From the NCBI GenBank assembly GCA_002704825.1, contig PAIY01000268.1, positions 1 to 60,406 on the forward strand: 60,406 bases of DNA, written 5' to 3'. The translations under genes and the position numbers were made by a program. This document shows positions 16,916 through 26,097 of this stretch, one piece after another; position 1 is the stretch's first letter; each line of letters opens with the position of its first letter. Source of the DNA: Phycisphaeraceae bacterium (GTDB lineage Bacteria > Planctomycetota > Phycisphaerae > Phycisphaerales > Phycisphaeraceae). Under the pieces are notes generated by a model. The model was not told the DNA's origin. It did no database searches and was given only the letters and a program-made list of their open reading frames with translations.

Positions 16916-17608
16916 TCAATACGAACCCTGCGCCGCAGACGGTGCCTGCCCATCACATAACACCGGCGTGGTGGTCGAGCCGACACCTAATCGTGTCGCA
17001 CCCATCTGGATGTACATCCGGGCTGTTTGAAGATCACGAATCCCGCCGGAGGGTTTGACTTCAATGCGCCCCGCAGCCGTATCCACCATCACCTGCACGG
17101 CTTCTTTGGTCGCCCCACCAGAGGCAAAACCGGTGGAGGTTTTCACGAAGTCAGCCTGGGCAGCAATTGCAGCCTCGGTGGCTTTGGCGATCTGATCTGC
17201 ATCCAGATTGCAGGTCTCAAAAATCGTTTTAACTTTCACGCCTGCAGGCTTGGCCACTTTCGTCACAGCTAAAATGTCCGCCTCAACCAACTCCCAGAGT
17301 CCGCTGCGGATCAGGCCGTAATTCACCACCATGTCGATCTCAGCGACACCGAGTTCAACATACCGTTTGGCTTCATCGGTTTTACTCTCAGCAAGCGTAA
17401 CACCATGCGGGAACGCCAACACGCAGGAGACTTCCGTCTGTGTCCCCTTGCACATCGCAACGGCTTTGGGGATATCCACAGGACGAACACAAATCGTTCG
17501 GACATTGTAGTCAATGCCCAGCTGCATATGCTCAATCGCTTCTTGCTGCGACATCTCCGGCTTGAGAACCGCGTGATCCAGGTAACGTGCAATGGGAAGT
17601 TCAGTCAT
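16916..17608 (-). CDS. deoC: Deoxyribose-phosphate aldolase
   Basis: A 230-residue class I aldolase of the normal DeoC length. The Schiff-base lysine is Lys156 in ADFVKTSTGF, the second active-site lysine is Lys185 in RIEVKPSGGIRD, and the aspartate in LDHAVLKP is present at the N-terminus. It splits 2-deoxyribose-5-phosphate into glyceraldehyde-3-phosphate and acetaldehyde in the cytoplasm. ATG 17608 follows AAAGGATC. It converges with the GH20 gene and has no nucleoside-catabolism neighbour; it appears to be a monocistronic gene embedded in the glycan region. Confidence 0.96.
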   Translation of the reverse strand: MTELPIARYLDHAVLKPEMSQQEAIEHMQLGIDYNVRTICVRPVDIPKAVAMCKGTQTEVSCVLAFPHGVTLAESKTDEAKRYVELGVAEIDMVVNYGLIRSGLWELVEADILAVTKVAKPAGVKVKTIFETCNLDADQIAKATEAAIAAQADFVKTSTGFASGGATKEAVQVMVDTAAGRIEVKPSGGIRDLQTARMYIQMGATRLGVGSTTTPVLCDGQAPSAAQGSY

Positions 17609-17733
17609 TTTCTTGATCCTTTATCGCACCAGTTTACCGCATCACCAGAACCGTGTTAATTGCCATGCCTCTGTGAGTGACGAGATACAGCATCATGACA
17701 TGGCAATAGCGCCCCTACCATTGGGGTATCACA

Positions 17734-17772
17734 CAAAAAACACTGCCACGCCGAATGTCCGACGTGGCAGTG
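17734..17772 (-). terminator. Terminator after the GH10 gene
   Basis: CACTGCCACG (17741-17750) and CGTGGCAGTG (17763-17772) form a perfect 10-bp stem; read on the minus strand it is followed by T6 (plus-strand A tract 17735-17740). It lies 44 bases past the xylanase stop. Confidence 0.92.
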
Positions 17773-17815
17773 AATGGGTATTGATTTAATTCGTGACTGG
17801 AATGTGAAGTAAGGG

Positions 17816-19276
17816 TTATTTCACTTCACAAACCTGCGTCTGTTCGTTGCCATCACTGTCGATCCAGCTCAGACGGTAACTGCCACGAAAACCGCGGAAG
17901 CTGACAACGCCATCGGAATCGGCCTTGGCAGTGAGGTTGGTTTTCCATTCATTGTGGATCAGGTTGTTGAGTGTGTGATATGCCGGTTTAGGCTGCATAT
18001 CCCGTGTAAACATGCCTGAGACGCTGGGTTCGCCGGGCGCACCACAGTCATCGACGGTGTTCCACCAGGTAATGCCCATCATGTTCTTGATGCTGAACCA
18101 CAGGCGATACAGGTTGCGCGTGATGACGGCTTGAATGGCTTGACCACGTTCGTCATTGTTGGGCGCGGTGATGGTGATTTCGCTGAGATGGATCGGCAGG
18201 TTCACTTTGCTCAAGCGCTCCATTGTCTCCCAGATACTTTCAGGTGACTGGCGATCGCTGACGCCGTCAGCAATGTCGGTGCAGATTTGCGGGTCAAACA
18301 AGTGCATCTGTGCGCCCATGATATCGATCTTGCAGCCACGGGCTTTGAGATCGGTAATCTGCTTGACGTAGTCTTCACTGAGGTTGTAGTCGTTGATGTT
18401 GAGCTTGACATCCTTGGGGAAAAAGGCGTCCGCCATCTTGAAGGAACGGTAGGTGTAATCGCCGGGCATCGGGCCGTAGTGACTCTTGCATATCCCATCG
18501 GTCGGGACCATCACGCCACGCCCAAAGTCCGTCGCGCTCTCATTGCAGATATCCCAACTGTGCAGACGCCCCTTGTAACGCAGGGCAATGTCGGCGATGC
18601 GTTTGGCCATGGAGTCATTGAGGATGCGGGCGAACTCAGGGAACATGGCTTCCATTTGCCTGGCAGTGAACGCTTCGGTGAGTTTGCCACTAAGCGAGTC
18701 GTTGCTGTTCCATGACTCAGGAATTTGACCGCCATACGGGTAAGGCATCTTGCGCATCAACCATTCGGGTGTATGCCATTTGACGTTGCCCCAGACAAGG
18801 GTGTGCCCATGCAGACGGATGCCTTTGCGTTCGCAAAACTCAACCACGGGATCGGTAGCTGGCCGACGCCAATGCGGCTCGTTTTTCGGGTCGGTGACTG
18901 TGTTCCAATATTCAGCCGTATCGCGGTACTCACCTGCGAAGCGGGGCTTGCCTTCTTCGAGTTCGAGTTTCTTCCAATAGAAGGCAATGGTGCCTGAGTT
19001 GAACAATGTGCCAAAGAGGTCCTGATGCTTCTGATTGCATTCATCGGAGCCGAGTTGGTTGAAGTTAAACAGGTGGGCACCGAAAATAAAATCATGCGAC
19101 AACTGCTCGACTTTCACGTCGGTATTGGCAGCAAGCTTGTCCAACTGGATCGCTGCATCGGCCTTGCGATTGGCTTCGATGTCCTTGTCGATGCGGGTCT
19201 GCACCTCGTCATTCCATCGCTTCCAATAGCCTTCACACATGGCATCACGGTACTGATCGGTAAGGGTCTGTGTCAT
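17816..19276 (-). CDS. GH10 endo-beta-1,4-xylanase-like enzyme
   Basis: A 486-residue protein without a signal peptide. The GH10 barrel covers about 55-420 with RLHGHTLVWGN, SWDICNES (acid/base Glu246), INDYNL, MGAQMHLF and the nucleophile Glu366 in HLSEITI, followed by the substrate-binding tryptophan pair in ITWWNTVDD. Residues about 430-486 form a small beta domain. It hydrolyses beta-1,4-xylan or related xylo-oligosaccharides. Absence of a signal peptide suggests action on imported oligomers in the cytoplasm. It is monocistronic, ends in a strong terminator and is divergent from an IclR regulator, with a perfect palindrome between them. Confidence 0.93.
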   Translation of the reverse strand: MTQTLTDQYRDAMCEGYWKRWNDEVQTRIDKDIEANRKADAAIQLDKLAANTDVKVEQLSHDFIFGAHLFNFNQLGSDECNQKHQDLFGTLFNSGTIAFYWKKLELEEGKPRFAGEYRDTAEYWNTVTDPKNEPHWRRPATDPVVEFCERKGIRLHGHTLVWGNVKWHTPEWLMRKMPYPYGGQIPESWNSNDSLSGKLTEAFTARQMEAMFPEFARILNDSMAKRIADIALRYKGRLHSWDICNESATDFGRGVMVPTDGICKSHYGPMPGDYTYRSFKMADAFFPKDVKLNINDYNLSEDYVKQITDLKARGCKIDIMGAQMHLFDPQICTDIADGVSDRQSPESIWETMERLSKVNLPIHLSEITITAPNNDERGQAIQAVITRNLYRLWFSIKNMMGITWWNTVDDCGAPGEPSVSGMFTRDMQPKPAYHTLNNLIHNEWKTNLTAKADSDGVVSFRGFRGSYRLSWIDSDGNEQTQVCEVK

Positions 19277-19430
19277 CGTGGCTTCATCTTTCCAAATTCA
19301 TTCTTGTTGACATTGGGGACCTGAGACTTGGCGTAGTTATAGCTGGGGCCAAGCAAAAGAAAAGACAGAAATTCAATTATTTTATATTTTTTGACCTGCA
19401 AACCGAGCAATATGGGCCATTTGGGGTACC

Positions 19431-19451
19431 ATATTCAGTATTACTGAATAT
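19431..19451. promoter_or_regulatory. Perfect palindrome between GH10 and iclR-type gene, probable operator
   Basis: ATATTCAGTA (19431-19440), a central T, and TACTGAATAT (19442-19451) form a 21-base perfect palindrome. It ends 17 bases before the regulator's ATG and lies 155 bases upstream of the GH10 start. Position and symmetry fit an IclR dimer site for autoregulation and control of the xylanase. Confidence 0.7.
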
Positions 19452-19467
19452 CAGATTGGGATATGCG

Positions 19468-20223
19468 ATGGAATTTCAGCCGGTTAAATCCGTGGTCAAG
19501 GCCTTTGCGATACTGGAACTGCTCACCAGCCAGACGTTGGAGAACAAGACGCTGACGCTCTCGGAGATCTCCAAAGCGACGGGCATTTTGCCGGTGACGG
19601 CAAGGAATCTGCTGCGGACCTTGGAGGCATGTGGCTATGCCAGTCGCGTGAGTCACGGGCATTACCGCGAAGGTGATCGCTGCACCAAACTGTTTCGGAC
19701 CGAGGGCGTGTTGCGCAAGCTTCGTGAGATCAGCGAGCCGTTGATTCGTCAGACGGTGTTGGACCTTCGGGAAAGTCTGCTGCTGGTGACCATGATTCGT
19801 AACAAGCGCGTGGAGCTACTCCGCTGTCAGGCAGATGGTGATGACCTGGTCGATCCCAAGTGGTCCGCCAATGAGAACGCGTACCAGATGCGAACCACGC
19901 GCGCGATCCTTGCATGGTTCACCGACAAGCAGCTTGACGCCTACATCCAAACCAACGGCTTACCGACACGTGAAGATTGGCCGGAATGCGATGCGTTGCG
20001 CAGCAAGCTTGCAGCCGAGCTCAAGCAGATCCGCTTGCATGGTGGATGCTGTGACATTCATGGCGGATACATGGCGTTGGCGGTCCCGATCATGACTACG
20101 GGCAACGAAGCCGTCGCATCACTGGGCTGCTACGTCCCCATCCAGCGGACTGACAAACCACGCACTGCCGGTATTTACAAAATGCTCCATGATTGTGCGA
20201 CGCTGATTGAGCAACGGATGTGA
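19468..20223 (+). CDS. IclR-family transcriptional regulator
   Basis: A 251-residue protein. The start is placed at ATG 19468 (MEFQPVKSVVKAF), where IclR homology begins; the open frame extends to 19270 but that stretch overlaps the palindrome and promoter region. Residues about 5-65 are the winged helix (VKAFAILELLTSQ ... LSEISKATGILPVTARNLLRTLEACGYASR). Residues about 80-250 are the effector domain (SEPLIRQTVLDLRESLLLVTMI, TRAILAWF, GGYMALAVPIM, ASLGCYVP). It probably represses or activates the divergent GH10 gene in response to a xylan-derived ligand. Confidence 0.92.
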   Translation: MEFQPVKSVVKAFAILELLTSQTLENKTLTLSEISKATGILPVTARNLLRTLEACGYASRVSHGHYREGDRCTKLFRTEGVLRKLREISEPLIRQTVLDLRESLLLVTMIRNKRVELLRCQADGDDLVDPKWSANENAYQMRTTRAILAWFTDKQLDAYIQTNGLPTREDWPECDALRSKLAAELKQIRLHGGCCDIHGGYMALAVPIMTTGNEAVASLGCYVPIQRTDKPRTAGIYKMLHDCATLIEQRM

Positions 20224-20284
20224 GACACCCAGTAAAATCTCATCGACTTTAGGATCGGCGTATGTCATCTTTCAAACGTCAAGT

Positions 20285-21841
20285 TTACTTGTTGGACGCA
20301 TTCCAATTGCTCCCATCCCAGTGATAAAAGTCAACCGTCGATGCATCCATGCGATAAACGCGCGAGCCGACATGCTTGCCAACCAATTGCGTACTGCTGT
20401 CGTAGTTGGTCAAGGTGAATAGTGCATCTGTTGGTGCACCGGATTGGATCGAGCGTGCGAACCCGATTGCAATGGAACTGCCATAGCCTCGCGATTTGAT
20501 TTCCAGATGAGGCAATTGGCGAAACGTCATGTGGTCCGGCGCTCGACCTGTTCCAGCATAGATATCCCCCACCGCCTGCCAGTCAATGTTGTGGTAAGCA
20601 TGAAATCCGATATCACCATTAACCAGTAAAAACTGGGTCAGATCATTGTCATGGCCGGTCTCATCCTTGGTCACCAGCACGCGGATATTTCGGACCGTCA
20701 GTGAGGATGCATCATCGACATCGGGCTTGATTGAGAAGACGGCAGTGGTGGTGACATTGTCATTTTCATGAAACACGCGTGCACCATCAACGCTAAGCGT
20801 CGTGCCCGGATCATCAATGATAAAATCAATCACCCGGTTGCCTTCGCAATAGGCGTTGTACACATTGACACTGGCCCCATTGACCACTTGCATCCCAACG
20901 CGATTGTTCTCCATGCGTGGGGTGTAGATACCAATCTGATGGGCTTCGGAGATGTAAAATGCTTTGGCATCACCGCCATTGGCTGCCGAACCCAATCCCC
21001 CACAATCGTAAAGACTGACAATGTTGGATTGATCGGTGATCCGAAAGGCATTGCGGATAAACCCACTGTTTAAAACGCGATTCATGCGCACTTCATAGCC
21101 ATAGCCGTGAATCCCAACACCGTCGTACCAATCGAACGTCAACACATCCGAAGCGCTGGCTTTGATCTGTTGAGAACTGCCACCGGTTGCACCGTCGGTT
21201 CCAAAATGCAGTGCCTGTTTGGACGAAGTGAACGAGCCCTGATAACCGGCACGCAGGACCAGGTGGCTCACGGCAGCGCCATTGGCATCATGCGACTCGG
21301 TACTGATGCCATGGGTGTCTGACATCCAGATGAGTTCGGTCATCGAAGGTTGTTCTTTGCTGGCGCGCTGCGGTGAACCTGTGCCGGTGAAAGTCTGCTG
21401 CGGGTAGAGTTCAATGGTGCCTGTTAAACCAAATGAACCCGCACCACAACGGACATTAAAACGTGTAGCCACTGCCTTGCGGATCGCATTGCCGTTGTCG
21501 GTTCCGGTTCGCGTAGCGTAGTTGTAGTCCCCAACCGCGCCCCACCATTCGATATTCACCCAACCGGGCGTCGGCAGGATGCGCCGGGCATACTTGTTCG
21601 TGCTTGAATGATCGTTAAAGACGATGGTGATGCCATCATCATCAGACACCGAACCGCTGGCAACACGAAACATTCCGCCACGCGATAAATCACTGACCAG
21701 AATGACATCACCAACACTTAAACTCGCACTGGATGTTGATCGGATATCAGCAAGATCATCAACGACTGTCTGAGCCTTCACAGAAGACAGTCCCAAAAAA
21801 CACATCGTCAACACCACACAGATTACACTGATTTTTTGCAT
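20285..21841 (-). CDS. Secreted right-handed beta-helix protein, tailspike/pectate-lyase-3-like
   Basis: A 518-residue protein with a signal peptide (residues 1-23, ending VKAQ) and AAGGA upstream of its ATG. The stretch EWWGAVGDYNYATRTG followed by DNGNAIRKAVA is the entry motif of Pectate_lyase_3 and phage tailspike beta-helices, where a disordered opening leads into the helix. Repeated short strands with Asn/Gly turns run to about residue 470 (VSLYDCGGLG, VNVYNAYCEGN, LTVRNIRV). A short C-terminal domain ends with DFYHWDGSNW, a carbohydrate-contact-like tail. It may be a polysaccharide lyase or depolymerase; no catalytic residue can be assigned. It converges with the IclR gene. Confidence 0.7.
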   Translation of the reverse strand: MQKISVICVVLTMCFLGLSSVKAQTVVDDLADIRSTSSASLSVGDVILVSDLSRGGMFRVASGSVSDDDGITIVFNDHSSTNKYARRILPTPGWVNIEWWGAVGDYNYATRTGTDNGNAIRKAVATRFNVRCGAGSFGLTGTIELYPQQTFTGTGSPQRASKEQPSMTELIWMSDTHGISTESHDANGAAVSHLVLRAGYQGSFTSSKQALHFGTDGATGGSSQQIKASASDVLTFDWYDGVGIHGYGYEVRMNRVLNSGFIRNAFRITDQSNIVSLYDCGGLGSAANGGDAKAFYISEAHQIGIYTPRMENNRVGMQVVNGASVNVYNAYCEGNRVIDFIIDDPGTTLSVDGARVFHENDNVTTTAVFSIKPDVDDASSLTVRNIRVLVTKDETGHDNDLTQFLLVNGDIGFHAYHNIDWQAVGDIYAGTGRAPDHMTFRQLPHLEIKSRGYGSSIAIGFARSIQSGAPTDALFTLTNYDSSTQLVGKHVGSRVYRMDASTVDFYHWDGSNWNASNK

Positions 21842-21999
21842 CTCATTTTTCCTTTACAACAGTGAATTGGATGTAGGCAGACGTACCGACAGTTCATCCA
21901 AAAGTTTGGATTGATAAATGACATTGAATGATCAAACAAACGCCAGCAGACTTGTCCATGGTGACAGCGGGTAGCCAGCTTGGCCGGTGAAACATGCTG

Positions 22000-23901
22000 T
22001 TATGGAACTTGAACTTCAAGAATCAGAATCTCACTGGCAGATAGTTCAACAGTCTTCTGTCCTGCTGACATCTCACCCTTGAGCACCTGAACATCCCTCG
22101 TCATGGATGCGGGTAATTGCAACCGCCCTGCTTTGGCATCTCGGCTGACGCCCGCAAGGATGTAGGTTTTACGATCCAGAGTGCCGACGCAGTAACGGAC
22201 ATCGCCTTGGGTTTTGATCTGCTTGACCCAATCAGGATCAGGCTGCGTTGATACCAAAGCGGGTGCGACCTGCGAAAGCAAGCGCGTATTTTCATAGACC
22301 CGCTGTTTTAGCAGTTCTTTTTCCTGGTTGTGATGCTTGAGTGTGGGATACCACCAGAAGAACCAACCCCGCGAACCGAGGATCACCGGCATGAAGACAT
22401 GGTATGTCGCCTGCTGAGCAGTGGGTGCAGTGGCCTTGTTGAAATAGGGTTGCCCCCAGACCGCGATGATCGGTTTATCGCCCATGCGAACGCGCGTGAG
22501 TTTGGCGGTGATTTCATCGTTGACCACCAGCATGATCCCATCGACATGCGAAGCAAACGACGGATCGGGAATATCATAAATCAACCAGCGTTTGCGACTG
22601 TCAATCTTGTGAACCATTTGATGCACAGCCTGAAACTGCTTCGCTGAGACATGACGCATGATGTGCATTTCGTCGGACGTGTAAAACAGGTTGGCAGGAT
22701 GATCGTTGAGTTGTCTGATCCACGGTTCAAGTTTGGCCAGGCCGGACTTTTTTTCTGCCATGTCACGCGGGAAACCCACCATGACATTCAGGCCATACGA
22801 CTGCGCCTGATCCAGAAATTTGAGATGACGCGTCATGCGATCGCCGGGATCACCTTCAAAGCCGTAGTTGTGAATGGTGGTAAAACCGTTATCGCGTAAC
22901 TCGGCAAGTTGTTTCTCCGACGGCCGACCAACGCCGTACATCCCGATGGGGAACGTGGGCGTCCCATGAACATCCTTAAACACCGGCGGATGGCGCAGGT
23001 CTTCATCAGTCACCGCCATGTCCGCACCTGCAATGCGTTCGATCTCCAACATGGTGTTAGCCAAGCGAGCGTGCGTCTGCTTGTTGTGAACGAAGACATA
23101 GAGCGTGTTCTTCCCCGGCGCAACATCAGCTACCTGAACATAGACATGCCCCTGTTCAACCTGGGCATCAAGCCATTGTCCGTCGGACGTCATGAGCTTG
23201 GCAATGACCGCAAGGTTTGAGCGTTGACTTTCGGCAGCTTCAAGGTGATACAGAAACCGCAACTGCTTCTTGGCTGTATTGGGTAAGAGCAGTTGGTCCT
23301 CGGTGGACTCAGATTGGGCGGTGATTTTCGGCTGAAAGTCTGTGATTTGCGGGGCGGTCAGATTGGTTGGTCGTAACGAGAGATCGTCATACCAGATCGT
23401 CTGAGCCGAACGATTTTGAACGTAGATGGCGGCATTGCCTTTGACATGATCGGGTACATGGAAAAAGATCTGACGCTCCGTCCAATCCTGAGCTGGTGGC
23501 AGGTAATAGCTTCGGTAAAGCGGGCCGGTCCCGGTGAGTAGAATGTCTGCGCGGAGGTCTGAGCCAATGGATGTTTTGTATCGGAACTTTAATTCATAGA
23601 CCTTGCCCGGTTCGACCGTAAAGGGCTGAATTACCCTTGCCTGAAAGGCTTTTTCGGGCGTGTGGAATTTGATTTTGATAAATGAATTGCCGTCCTGCGA
23701 TTCTGCGACAACGTCTGCAAGACCTTCGGGCATGACACTTTTCTGCCAATGCGTGGGAACGGTATCCGTATCGGACGCCAGATCAAAGCTGCCGTTGGCA
23801 AGCGTCTGCTCGCCGAAGACGATGTCCTGGGCCTTGGTTGCCAATGGCGTCAGGACAAGTGATAACCCGAAACCGATGATGAACATGGTCAGCTTAAACA
23901 T
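22000..23901 (-). CDS. Secreted CBM plus TIM-barrel protein, putative glycosidase
   Basis: A 633-residue protein. ATG 23901 follows AGGAA and opens a signal peptide (ending LATKAQ near residue 25). Residues about 28-180 form a CBM4/9-like jelly roll (LANGSFDLASD at the start, TIWYDDLSLRP at the end). An Ig-like domain follows to about 300. From about 310 to 560 there is a barrel beginning PTFPIGMYGVGRPS, the opening typical of GH2/GH5-like barrels, with FYTSDEMHI (Glu411) as a likely acid/base position and GWFFWWYP late in the barrel. A beta-sandwich closes the protein. The nucleophile is not clear. It is 72 bases downstream of pseudopilin 2 and probably co-transcribed. Confidence 0.75.
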   Translation of the reverse strand: MFKLTMFIIGFGLSLVLTPLATKAQDIVFGEQTLANGSFDLASDTDTVPTHWQKSVMPEGLADVVAESQDGNSFIKIKFHTPEKAFQARVIQPFTVEPGKVYELKFRYKTSIGSDLRADILLTGTGPLYRSYYLPPAQDWTERQIFFHVPDHVKGNAAIYVQNRSAQTIWYDDLSLRPTNLTAPQITDFQPKITAQSESTEDQLLLPNTAKKQLRFLYHLEAAESQRSNLAVIAKLMTSDGQWLDAQVEQGHVYVQVADVAPGKNTLYVFVHNKQTHARLANTMLEIERIAGADMAVTDEDLRHPPVFKDVHGTPTFPIGMYGVGRPSEKQLAELRDNGFTTIHNYGFEGDPGDRMTRHLKFLDQAQSYGLNVMVGFPRDMAEKKSGLAKLEPWIRQLNDHPANLFYTSDEMHIMRHVSAKQFQAVHQMVHKIDSRKRWLIYDIPDPSFASHVDGIMLVVNDEITAKLTRVRMGDKPIIAVWGQPYFNKATAPTAQQATYHVFMPVILGSRGWFFWWYPTLKHHNQEKELLKQRVYENTRLLSQVAPALVSTQPDPDWVKQIKTQGDVRYCVGTLDRKTYILAGVSRDAKAGRLQLPASMTRDVQVLKGEMSAGQKTVELSASEILILEVQVP

Positions 23902-23973
23902 AGATATTCCTGATGGTATGAAGCTTGAAAATAAAGGTAAACAGCAAACCGGCAAAGACGATCAATTTGTCAA

Positions 23974-24741
23974 TCAATCGTGTGCACTGCTACGGTAACG
24001 GTGAATCATGTGTGCATCGAAGGCACCTTCCGTGTTTGTTCCTTCGAGGTAGAGATTGTCGCCAAAGATATTATCCAGCCCGAGTCCACCTTCATCCCGC
24101 AGGACACCGCCAATGCGTGTTCGAAGCAAGGGGGAGACTTGATAGTCCACATGATTATCCCCCCAGACGACATTGCCTTCCCATGCACCGGGGACATTTT
24201 GTGAATACACACTCATGGACAGAGACGTGATGCTTGAGAGGCCGATGTTGCGATCACAGAGCATGGGCGCTTCACCGTTGGATTGATCCCGCCATTCGAG
24301 AACACCGGTGCTGGCGACCGCAAGGTTACGGATATCCAACATGGCATAGGAGTAATTCTCCCAGGCGATGGTGGGTGTATCACCGGTCCAGATCACACGA
24401 TTTTCCACGGGATTGGTGATGTAGCTTGCAGGGAAGAGGTTTTGGTTGAGCATGATCCAGTAACGCGCTTCGACGGACTCCCCGTTGCCGTTGTTGCCGG
24501 TGGTCTCCGCGCCATCGGGAACGCGCAAGCCATCGCCTTGCAGTCCGGGGAAGTATCCCTTGTTGCCCTGTGCATGGACGATCATGCCCTGATGAATGCC
24601 CCGCAGTTGCGTTGCACTTTTAATTCGGTTGGCTGCCAATCTCGCAGAGCCCAGCGCGGGCAAAAGGATGGCAATGAGCAATGAGATGATACTGATGACC
24701 ACCAACAGTTCGATCAAGGTAAAAGCTTTTTTACGATTCAT
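23974..24741 (-). CDS. Prepilin-type pseudopilin (2 of 5)
   Basis: A 255-residue protein starting at ATG 24741 after GAGGAG. Leader MNRKKA is cut before [16 protein letters not shown], again with Ala at -1 and Glu at +5. The soluble domain has aromatic and Asn-rich loops. The C-terminal signature is degenerate: VVWGDNHVDY keeps an Asp and His but has Asn for Gly, and the upstream histidine of H-X9-DG is missing. The protein is longest after this motif, with an acidic glycine-rich tail. It is followed by the CBM/TIM-barrel gene and is divergent from the AraC regulator. Confidence 0.87.
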   Translation of the reverse strand: MNRKKAFTLIELLVVISIISLLIAILLPALGSARLAANRIKSATQLRGIHQGMIVHAQGNKGYFPGLQGDGLRVPDGAETTGNNGNGESVEARYWIMLNQNLFPASYITNPVENRVIWTGDTPTIAWENYSYAMLDIRNLAVASTGVLEWRDQSNGEAPMLCDRNIGLSSITSLSMSVYSQNVPGAWEGNVVWGDNHVDYQVSPLLRTRIGGVLRDEGGLGLDNIFGDNLYLEGTNTEGAFDAHMIHRYRSSAHD

Positions 24742-25128
24742 AATCTCCTCTTCATTCATCTGGCGATCAAGCATGACCAGCTGACTTGCATCCACACGTG
24801 TAGCAATGATCGTATTGGGTTAGTCAAACGGCCGCACTCAAACAAACGCACAACCCGCCAACCTAACCATACCATACGACAGCCTTGCTCTTGGACCAAG
24901 AACTTGATCAGATCGTTTATGTCATGTTCCTTAAAACGGCTTTATCAAAAACTGTCTTGCCGTGCTGATTACGATTGATCTTATCCGTGCCTTGGATTAA
25001 TGTCTAGAATTCACAGACTGTCATGCACCGACTTTATTGCAAAAACAGTGCCGAATTACGGATATTATGCCACATAACGGCTATATCTATAGACCCTCAG
25101 ACGATTGGTGACATAGAAACGGAACTTG
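24742..25128. other. Divergent control region between pseudopilin 2 and the AraC gene
   Basis: A 387-base gap. It contains a weak LacI-type box (24790-24805, listed separately) near the pseudopilin and the small inverted repeat TTATG-CCA-CATAA (25065-25077) about 50 bases before the AraC start. No gene, terminator or dispersed repeat is visible. Confidence 0.4.
24790..24805. promoter_or_regulatory. Weak ACACGTGT box upstream of pseudopilin 2
   Basis: The 8-base core ACACGTGT matches the core of the operators at 26048, 31561 and 34468; 11 of 16 positions fit the deduced TTGCACACGTGTGCAA. It lies 50 bases before the pseudopilin ATG. It may bring this gene under the LacI-type protein encoded at 26098, but it is the weakest of the four. 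Confidence 0.35.
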
Positions 25129-25947
25129 ATGACACAGGATCACGCTCAAACACTCGCAGCGCATCAAATCGAATATGCCACAGGATGGCTATCAAGTGTG
25201 CATGCCGGACATCATTGCCCGATGCACAAACATGCGACGGTTGAAATTGTGTATCACGCATCGGTGCATGGGATCAGTGAACTCGATCAGGACAAACCCC
25301 TGCACTTCCAGCAAGGCAGTGTCACCATCTATCCTGACAATCTCTGGCATGATCAACTCTCTGAAACCGAAGGCGAAGACTACTGTGTGCATCTGAAATC
25401 GGATCACCCAACACTCAAGCAGATCGATCAGCCCATTCATATTTCGTTTCTTGCTGACGCGTATACACAACGCGAACTCCGCGATCTGGCCATGCTGACC
25501 ACCCCCCAAAATCAAATGGATCTGATCTGCGTCAATCATCGCACGCATGCACTGTTCACACGATTGCTCCAAATCGCTACCAGCAAAGAACAATCGCCCG
25601 ACACCATCAGTAATGCAGAGAAATATGCAGAGCAGGCCTACGAGTTCATCTCCAGACAGTTCCGCAAAATCCGAACGCTCGACGATGTCGCCCAACACGT
25701 CGGCGTCAGCCAGGATTACCTGCGGCATATTTTCCAGGAACAATACGATGTGCGTATGACCGATCACTTGACCAGTTCACGCATTGAACATGCCAAGGGC
25801 TTATTGGTCTATTCAACGCTCTCAGCCAAAGCCATCGGGATTCAATGCGGCTTCAAAACCGCGCGCCATTTCTCCAGCATCTTCAACAAACATGCAGGCA
25901 TGTCCCCCATCGCATATCGCAAAGCCATGCAACGCCAGTCACCTTGA
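25129..25947 (+). CDS. AraC-family transcriptional regulator with cupin sensor
   Basis: A 272-residue protein starting at ATG 25129. Residues about 15-100 form a cupin-type arabinose-binding-like domain (AGHHCPMHKHATVEIVYH, then GSVTIYPDNLWHDQL). Residues about 165-268 contain the two helix-turn-helix motifs of AraC proteins (LDDVAQHVGVSQDYLRHIFQEQ and AKAIGIQCGFKTARHFSSIFNKHAGMSPIAYR). It is divergent from pseudopilin 2 and the CBM/TIM-barrel gene, which are its likely targets, probably as a sugar-responsive activator. The LacI gene follows 150 bases downstream on the same strand. Confidence 0.93.
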   Translation: MTQDHAQTLAAHQIEYATGWLSSVHAGHHCPMHKHATVEIVYHASVHGISELDQDKPLHFQQGSVTIYPDNLWHDQLSETEGEDYCVHLKSDHPTLKQIDQPIHISFLADAYTQRELRDLAMLTTPQNQMDLICVNHRTHALFTRLLQIATSKEQSPDTISNAEKYAEQAYEFISRQFRKIRTLDDVAQHVGVSQDYLRHIFQEQYDVRMTDHLTSSRIEHAKGLLVYSTLSAKAIGIQCGFKTARHFSSIFNKHAGMSPIAYRKAMQRQSP

Positions 25948-26047
25948 CAAGACCACGTGTAACATCCCGTCCAAACTGACGGATTTATTGTGAGAAATGT
26001 TGCCGATTGTGTGTTCATACTTTGAAAGATGTTACGATCCGCATACA

Positions 26048-26063
26048 ATTTACACGTGTGCAA
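26048..26063. promoter_or_regulatory. LacI-type operator, autoregulatory site
   Basis: The sequence ATTTACACGTGTGCAA matches the palindrome TTGCACACGTGTGCAA at 13 of 16 positions, with a perfect right half. It ends 34 bases before the ATG of the LacI regulator, as expected for autoregulation. Confidence 0.6.
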
Positions 26064-26097
26064 CAGGACATTATTCAAATTCTGACCCGAGACGTTC

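Noticed and set aside
20285-21841. Tailspike-like protein as sign of a prophage
   Set aside because: It has a signal peptide and no phage structural, lysis or integrase gene is nearby.
12054-21898. 15-bp word TACCGACAGTTCATC at both 12054 and 21884
   Set aside because: A shared 15-mer is about what chance allows between 60-kb sequences, and the flanks do not match.
25951-25966. CCACGTGT word after the AraC gene as a fifth LacI-1 box
   Set aside because: Only about 9 of 16 positions fit the deduced operator and symmetry is poor.
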